From Rhodanobacteraceae bacterium (GTDB lineage: Bacteria; Pseudomonadota; Gammaproteobacteria; Xanthomonadales; Rhodanobacteraceae): DNA of 29,571 nucleotides. Shown piece after piece: positions 24,770 to 29,571 of the stretch (positions are counted from its first letter, which is position 1; each line of letters opens with the position of its first letter). Made by a program: the position numbers and the translations under genes. Below the pieces are notes generated by a model. That model did not search any database. It saw nothing but the letters and a program-made list of their open reading frames with translations, and had not been told where the DNA came from. The stretch is from assembly GCA_025924775.1 (NCBI GenBank), contig JAICHS010000004.1:1-29571 (forward strand). The letters are read 5' to 3'.

Positions 24770-26434
24770 ATGCTTCGTCTCACCAACCTCAAGTTGCCGC
24801 TGGATCACGCCCCGGATGCGCTGCCCGCCGCCATTTGCGCACGGCTCGGCATCCCACGCGAGGCCCTGCGCGGGTTCAGGGTGTTCCGCCGCGGCTACGA
24901 CGCCCGCAAGCACGGTGCGATCGCGCTGATCTACACGCTGGAACTGGACGTCACGGACGAAGCCCTGCTGCTGGCGCGGCACGCGCACGACCGCGATCTG
25001 CACATTGCGCCCGACACGCGTTATCACCCCATCCCGCACGCCACCCGCCAGCCCGCACATCGCCCGCTCGTCATCGGCTTCGGACCGTGCGGCATCTTTG
25101 CGGCGCTCATCCTGGCCGAAGCGGGGCTCGCGCCGATCGTGCTGGAACGCGGCAAGGCGGTGCGCGAGCGTACGCAGGACACCTGGGACCTGTGGCGCCA
25201 ACGCCACCTGCACGAGGAATCCAACGTGCAGTTCGGCGAGGGCGGGGCCGGCACGTTTTCCGACGGCAAGCTCCACAGTGGCATCCACGATGCGAAGCAC
25301 TACGACCGCAAGGTGCTCAAGGCATTCGTGGACGCGGGCGCGCCGGAAGAGATCCTCTACGTCAGCAAGCCCCACATCGGCACGTTCCGCCTGGTTGGCA
25401 TGGTCGAAAAGCTGCGCGCACGCATCACGGCGCTGGGCGGCGAAATCCGTTTCAGCCAGCGTGTTGATGACTTGGTGGTCGAAACCGACACGCATGGCGG
25501 GCGCCGCCTCCGTGGCGTCATCCTCGCCAGCGGCGAAATCCTGCGCAGCGACCACGTGATCCTTGCGCCGGGGCACAGTGCCCGCGATACCTTTGCGATG
25601 CTCGACGCGCGCGCCGTGTATCTCGAACCCAAACCGTTCTCGATCGGCTTTCGCATCGAGCACCCGCAATCACTGATCGATCACGCGCGTTTCGGCCCGC
25701 AGGCCGGCCACCCGGTGCTGGGCGCAGCCGATTATCACCTGGTCCACCACGGCAAGGACGGCCGCTCGGTGTACAGCTTCTGCATGTGCCCCGGCGGCAC
25801 GGTGGTGGCCGCGACCAGCGAAGCCGGCCGCGTGGTGACCAACGGCATGAGCCAGTATTCGCGCAACGAGCGCAACGCCAACGCGGCGCTGGTGTGCGAC
25901 ATCACGCCCGCCGACTACGCGGCCTACGGCGAAGGCCCGTTGGCGGGCGTCGCGTTGCAACGGCACTGGGAAACGCACGCCTTCGAGCTGGGCGGCCGCG
26001 ATTACAGCGCACCGGCGCAACGCGTCGAAGACTTTTTGGCCGGTCGCGCGACCACCGCACTGGGCGATGTGACGCCTTCGTACCAACCCGGCGTGCGCCT
26101 GACCGACCTTGCCACCGCCCTGCCCGATTACGCCATCGCCGCCATTCGCGCCGCCATTCCCGTTTTTGCGCGCCAGGTGCACGGCTATGCCCTAGCCGAC
26201 GCCGTGTTGACCGGGGTTGAAACCCGTACCTCGTCACCCGTCCGTATCCGCCGCCAGCCCGGGAACCAGCAAAGCCTCAATACCCGCGGCCTGTACCCTG
26301 CCGGCGAAGGCGCGGGCTACGCCGGCGGCATCCTGTCCGCGGCGGTCGACGGCATCCGGGTGGCGGAGGCCGTGGCCGCGGATGCCGCATCAGCAATATC
26401 TGGTGCCGTGCCGGTACCAGCCGGCGACGACTGA
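24770..26434 (+). CDS. FAD-dependent NAD(P)-type oxidoreductase (COG2509-like)
   Basis: The product is a 554-aa flavoprotein of unknown substrate. An N-terminal domain (1-95, LRLTNLKLPLDH.PDALPAAICARLGI) precedes the dinucleotide-binding motif VIGFGPCGIFAALILAEAGLAPIVLERG (about 100-127). Then come the conserved HEESNVQFGEGGAGTFSDGKL and FRIEHPQSLID, and SFCMCPGGTVVAATSE. The C-terminal block RTSSPVRIRRQ…NTRGLYPAGEGAGYAGGILSAAVDGIRVAEAV carries the second FAD contact. This arrangement is that of the widespread uncharacterised FAD-dependent dehydrogenase group COG2509. The length is normal. ATG 24770 is the natural start, with no strong Shine-Dalgarno. It lies outside the 39-bp repeats and converges on emrB, so it is not obviously part of the accessory gene set. 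Confidence 0.88.
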   Translation: MLRLTNLKLPLDHAPDALPAAICARLGIPREALRGFRVFRRGYDARKHGAIALIYTLELDVTDEALLLARHAHDRDLHIAPDTRYHPIPHATRQPAHRPLVIGFGPCGIFAALILAEAGLAPIVLERGKAVRERTQDTWDLWRQRHLHEESNVQFGEGGAGTFSDGKLHSGIHDAKHYDRKVLKAFVDAGAPEEILYVSKPHIGTFRLVGMVEKLRARITALGGEIRFSQRVDDLVVETDTHGGRRLRGVILASGEILRSDHVILAPGHSARDTFAMLDARAVYLEPKPFSIGFRIEHPQSLIDHARFGPQAGHPVLGAADYHLVHHGKDGRSVYSFCMCPGGTVVAATSEAGRVVTNGMSQYSRNERNANAALVCDITPADYAAYGEGPLAGVALQRHWETHAFELGGRDYSAPAQRVEDFLAGRATTALGDVTPSYQPGVRLTDLATALPDYAIAAIRAAIPVFARQVHGYALADAVLTGVETRTSSPVRIRRQPGNQQSLNTRGLYPAGEGAGYAGGILSAAVDGIRVAEAVAADAASAISGAVPVPAGDD

Positions 26435-26525
26435 ACGCCACGCCACCATCGTCAGGATCCAGCGATGGCCCGTCTTCCGATGCGCAGGCAGTTGCGATGT
26501 CGGCCGTGGATCGGAGGGGATCCCC

Positions 26526-28067
26526 TCAGTGTCCGCCGCGCCGCGCGACGAACGGTGGCTTGGCCAACCAAACCACCGCAATCAGGAGCAAGAAGCCGAC
26601 GCCGAGGCCATCGAAAATCTGGTTGAAAGAAATCTGCATGCCCTGCTGGGTGATGACGCCGTTGATGCCCACCGCGTAGTGCTGCAACTGTCCGCCCATG
26701 GCCGCGACGCCCTGCCGGACCTCGTCGTTGAACGGGTTGATGTGCTCGGCAAGGTTGGCATGGCTGACCACGCCGCCGCGCGTCCACAGGTAGGTGACGA
26801 TGGACACGGCGAAGCTTGCGCCCACGGTGCGCAGGAAGGTCGCCGAGCCCGAACCCTCGGCGATTTCCTGGCCTTCCAGATCCGACAACAGGATGGTCAG
26901 GATCGGCATGAAGAACAGCGCGATGCCAAGGCCCAGCATCAGTTCGGTGAGCGCCACGGCCCAGAAATCGACCTCGGTGTTGAAGCTGCCGAAGCGGAAG
27001 CAGATGAACCCCATCACCGCGAACGAAAACGCCGTCAGCCAACGCAGGTCGAACTTGTGTGCGTACTTGCCCACCCAGAACGTCAGCAGGATGGGGATCA
27101 CGCCGATGGGCGCCGCGGCGAGGCCCGACCACAGCGCGGTGTAGCCCAGCACGTTCTGCAGCCACAGCGGCAGCAGCAGCGAGATCGAAAAGAACAACGC
27201 GAAAGCCAATACCAGTGCCAGCGTGCCGGCCGCGAAGTTGCGGTGCCGGAACAGCCGCAGGTCCACGAGCGGTTCGTCGTCGGTCAGTTCCCAGATCACC
27301 CACACCACCAGCGAAATCGAGGCGACGATCGCCAACGCCACGATGGTGTTGGAATGGAACCAGTCGAGATCGTTGCCCTTGTCCAGCAGGATCTGCAACG
27401 AACCCACGCCCAGGATCAACGTGACCACGCCTACCCAGTCGATGCGCGCACGCCGCAACTGCTCGACGCGCTTGCCCATCTGCACCGCGACCATACTCGC
27501 CGCAAACAGGCCGATCGGAATGTTGATGAAGAAGATCCAGCGCCACGAGTAGGAGTCGGTGATGTAGCCGCCCGCGACCGGGCCGACGATCGGCGCCACC
27601 ACCGTGATCATGGCGATGATCGCCAGTGCCATGCCGCGTTTCTCGCGCGGATAGATCGACACCATCAGGCTTTGCGTGATCGGGTACATCGGCCCGCACA
27701 CCGCGCCCTGCATCGCGCGGAACATCACCAGCATGGACAGGCTGGTGGCGATGCCGCATGCGAACGAGAACAGCGAAAACAGCAGTACCGCCCACACGAA
27801 CACCTTGACCTCGCCGAACCGGCGCGACAGGAATCCCGTCATCGGCAGCGTGATGGCCTGCGCCACGGTGAACGACGTGATCACCCAGGTGGACTGGTCC
27901 TGGCTGGCGCCGAGGTTGCCGGCGATGGTCGGCAGCGACACGTTGGCGATGGTCATGTCGAGCACCTGCATGAAGGTGCCGAGCGACAGGCCGATTGTCG
28001 CCAGCGACAGGCTGGCCGGCCTGAATTCACCGAATGACTGGGTGGCGGTGGCGGCGTTCGAAGCCAT
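26526..28067 (-). CDS. emrB: DHA2-family multidrug efflux permease EmrB
   Basis: EmrB is the proton-driven inner-membrane transporter of the EmrAB tripartite pump. The 513-aa protein matches the family length and has about 14 hydrophobic segments. DHA2 motifs are readable: LDMTIANVSLPTIAGNLGAS in helix 1 (motif D1), GFLSRRFGEVKVF (motif A), RAMQGAVCGPMYPITQSLM (motif B) and IGPVAGG-type motif C, seen as VAPIVGPVAGGYITDSYSWRWIFFINIPIG. I chose ATG 28067 (MASNAATATQSFGEFRPASLSLATIGL). An upstream in-frame ATG would add 13 residues. It lies 104 bp downstream of emrA on the same strand. Its stop codon overlaps a perfect 14-bp palindrome (26514-26527). The substrates cannot be told from the sequence. 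Confidence 0.95.
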   Translation of the reverse strand: MASNAATATQSFGEFRPASLSLATIGLSLGTFMQVLDMTIANVSLPTIAGNLGASQDQSTWVITSFTVAQAITLPMTGFLSRRFGEVKVFVWAVLLFSLFSFACGIATSLSMLVMFRAMQGAVCGPMYPITQSLMVSIYPREKRGMALAIIAMITVVAPIVGPVAGGYITDSYSWRWIFFINIPIGLFAASMVAVQMGKRVEQLRRARIDWVGVVTLILGVGSLQILLDKGNDLDWFHSNTIVALAIVASISLVVWVIWELTDDEPLVDLRLFRHRNFAAGTLALVLAFALFFSISLLLPLWLQNVLGYTALWSGLAAAPIGVIPILLTFWVGKYAHKFDLRWLTAFSFAVMGFICFRFGSFNTEVDFWAVALTELMLGLGIALFFMPILTILLSDLEGQEIAEGSGSATFLRTVGASFAVSIVTYLWTRGGVVSHANLAEHINPFNDEVRQGVAAMGGQLQHYAVGINGVITQQGMQISFNQIFDGLGVGFLLLIAVVWLAKPPFVARRGGH

Positions 28068-28171
28068 CAAGGGGTTCCGTACTGGGAAGCGGGGCCGGAC
28101 CGGCATGCGCGGGCCCGTTCCGATGAAGTTGCACGCGCGACGGGCGGAGCCGTGACCACCGGGTCACCGCA

Positions 28172-29416
28172 TCAACGGGCCGCGCTGATCGTAGTGCGCG
28201 CGGGGGCCTTGGTTGCGGCTGCCGGGCCGCCGTTGGCATGGATGATCTGCGCAATCAATCGGTCGGCACCGGCATCGTTGCGCGCGTACACGCCGGTGCT
28301 GAACACCGGGTGCTGCACCGGCCGCTGCGACAGCATCGAGCCCTTCTGGTTGTGCAGGTTCACCTCGGCGTCCATCGACAATCCGATCCGCAGCGGGTAC
28401 TTGTCGAGATCCTTGGGGTCGACCGAAATGCGCACCGGCAACCGCTGCACGATCTTGATCCAGTTGCCCGAGGCGTTCTGCGCCGGCAGCAGCGAGAACG
28501 CGCTGCCGGTGCCGATGCCCAGCCCGACCACCTTGCCGTGGTATTTGACCGACCCGCCGTAGACGTCGGACGTCAGCGTCACCGGCTGGCCAATGCGCAT
28601 GTCGGTCAACTGGGTTTCCTTGAAGTTCGCGTCCACCCACACCTGGTGCAACGGCACCACCGCCATCAGCGGTGTACCTGGCTGGACCCGCTGGCCGACT
28701 TGCACCGTGCGCTTGGCGACGTAACCCGTCACCGGCGCCAGCAATGTCATGCGCTGGTCGTTCAACCATGCGGCGCGCACCTTGGCGGCCGCCGCCTCGA
28801 CGTCGGGGTGGGTCGCGACCTGCGTGTCGGACACCAGCGCGTTGGTGGTCGCAAGCTGCGCCTGCGCCGCGGCCAACGCGCTCTGCGCGGTGGTCAGCGC
28901 GTCGCGCGCGTGCGCCAGCTCCTCGGCCGAAATCGCGCCGGAAGCCGCCAACCCCTTGCGGCGTGCGTAGTCGGCCTGGGCCTGCTGCACCACCGCCTCG
29001 CGCGAGGCCACGTCGGCCTTCGAGGTGTGCACCGTGCTGTACAGGCCACGCACCTTGCGCACGGTCTGGGCCAGCGCGGCTTCCGCCTGGGCCAGCGCAA
29101 TGTCGGCGTCCGACGGTTCCATCTTCACCAGCACCTGGCCTTCGCGCACGAAGTCGTTGTCGTCGGCGCCGATGCTGACGACCGTGCCCGGCACCTGCGG
29201 CGTGATCTGCACCACGTTGCCATTGACATAAGCATCGTCGGTGCCTTCATACCAGCGGCCAAGCAGGAAGTGATACAGCGCCCACAGGATGGCGACCACG
29301 ACGACCACGCCGACCAGACTGCGCAGCAGCAGGCGGCGCTTGCGCAGGCGCCGCGCCTTCAACAGCTCGGCCTGCTCGTCCTCGGTGACGGGATTGGGGT
29401 TGATGGGTGAAGTCAT
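28172..29416 (-). CDS. emrA: Membrane fusion protein EmrA (HlyD family)
   Basis: EmrA is the periplasmic adaptor that links EmrB to an outer-membrane channel. The 414-aa product starts MTSPINPNPV with a short cytoplasmic tail, then one transmembrane helix (LLLRSLVGVVVVVAILWALYHFLL, about 29-52). The HlyD-type sequence EGTDDAYVNGNVVQITPQVPGTVVSI follows. A lipoyl half-motif is in DNDFVREGQVLVKMEPSDADIALAQAEA. A long alpha-helical hairpin rich in Ala/Gln/Glu runs from about 100 to 215, then LLAPVTGYVAKRTVQVGQRVQPGTPLMAVVPL and the beta-barrel. The ATG overlaps the stop codon of the upstream outer-membrane factor gene by four bases (ATGA), fixing the start and showing one operon. A longer open frame upstream is just that gene read out of frame. 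Confidence 0.95.
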   Translation of the reverse strand: MTSPINPNPVTEDEQAELLKARRLRKRRLLLRSLVGVVVVVAILWALYHFLLGRWYEGTDDAYVNGNVVQITPQVPGTVVSIGADDNDFVREGQVLVKMEPSDADIALAQAEAALAQTVRKVRGLYSTVHTSKADVASREAVVQQAQADYARRKGLAASGAISAEELAHARDALTTAQSALAAAQAQLATTNALVSDTQVATHPDVEAAAAKVRAAWLNDQRMTLLAPVTGYVAKRTVQVGQRVQPGTPLMAVVPLHQVWVDANFKETQLTDMRIGQPVTLTSDVYGGSVKYHGKVVGLGIGTGSAFSLLPAQNASGNWIKIVQRLPVRISVDPKDLDKYPLRIGLSMDAEVNLHNQKGSMLSQRPVQHPVFSTGVYARNDAGADRLIAQIIHANGGPAAATKAPARTTISAAR

Positions 29417-29571
29417 GGTCTGGCCTTGTCCGCGGAACGCGGGGTGGAAGTCGTGTTCGCAAGTGCGGGCGCATCCCCCGAAGGTTCGAAGCCACCGCCC
29501 AGTGCCTCGTTGAGCGCGGCCCACGCACCGCTGCGGCGCGTCTGCACCGTCGCGAGTTGCTGCTCCGCGGC
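29413..29571 (-). CDS. Outer-membrane efflux factor (NodT/TolC type), C-terminal end only
   Basis: Only the last 52 codons lie in the window. The visible sequence AAEQQLATVQTRRSGAWAALNEALGGGFEP is the characteristic final helix of RND/Emr-type outer-membrane factors. It is followed by a short Pro/Ser/Thr-rich tail. The stop overlaps the emrA start (ATGA). The order outer-membrane factor, emrA, emrB gives a complete tripartite pump in one transcript. Any MarR-type regulator would lie beyond the right edge. Confidence 0.8.
   Translation of the reverse strand, partial: AAEQQLATVQTRRSGAWAALNEALGGGFEPSGDAPALANTTSTPRSADKARP

Noticed and set aside
26514..26527. Perfect 14-bp palindrome GAGGGGATCCCCTC at the emrB stop codon
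   Set aside because: It has no loop, no T-tract and overlaps coding sequence; it could be a weak terminator stem or chance, with nothing more to support a call.
26217..28037. 606-codon open frame on the plus strand opposite emrB
   Set aside because: The composition (long His/Asp/Gln/Arg strings) is that of a reversed membrane-protein gene; emrB on the other strand explains the sequence fully.

Overview
The window looks like a GC-rich gammaproteobacterial chromosome, most probably Xanthomonadales (Lysobacterales), family Rhodanobacteraceae or a close relative. This rests on gene order: DUF2066/purM/purN, ibaG-murA divergent from kdsD-kdsC-lptC-lptA-lptB-rpoN-hpf, then hprK-rapZ-EIIA(Man)-ptsH-ptsI. 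HPr kinase next to rapZ and a mannose-type EIIA is typical of that order among Gammaproteobacteria. The genus cannot be fixed from the sequence alone.

Layout. 1-3045: C-terminally cut DUF2066 gene (minus), purine genes purM and purN, and an exported DUF3108 protein. 3167-4662: murA and ibaG (minus, overlapping). 4795-8478: kdsD, kdsC, lptC, lptA and lptB, the Kdo-supply and LPS-transport operon, with a 203-bp inverted-repeat element wedged between kdsD and kdsC. 8709-15291: rpoN, hpf, hprK, rapZ, EIIA(Man), ptsH and ptsI. This is a regulatory phosphotransferase cluster in which HPr keeps both His15 and Ser46, but no ptsN is present. Two copies of a two-hairpin intergenic element follow lptB and hpf. 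15368-17722: an exported DUF4139 protein and an enoyl-CoA isomerase-like protein.

17720-24529 is the accessory part. It holds an AraC-type regulator with a degenerate receiver domain and five tightly spaced co-directional genes: a 776-aa cysteine-rich protein, a DUF1360 membrane protein, a 76-aa protein, a 437-aa Ser/His-rich protein with a C-terminal coiled coil, and a G1-family (eqolisin) glutamic peptidase without a signal peptide. A frameshifted methyltransferase fragment follows. The segment is bracketed by a 39-bp direct repeat (37/39 identical) that corresponds to the 3' end of the enoyl-CoA isomerase gene. That is the pattern left by integration or recombination at a gene's 3' end. 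No integrase is visible. I regard this as the best candidate for an undescribed system in the window.

24770-29571 returns to recognisable genes: a COG2509-type FAD-dependent oxidoreductase and a convergent minus-strand tripartite efflux operon (outer-membrane factor, cut by the window edge, then emrA and emrB).

No tRNA, rRNA, CRISPR array, transposase, integrase or replication origin was found. Family calls come from motif recognition and gene order; no database search was run.
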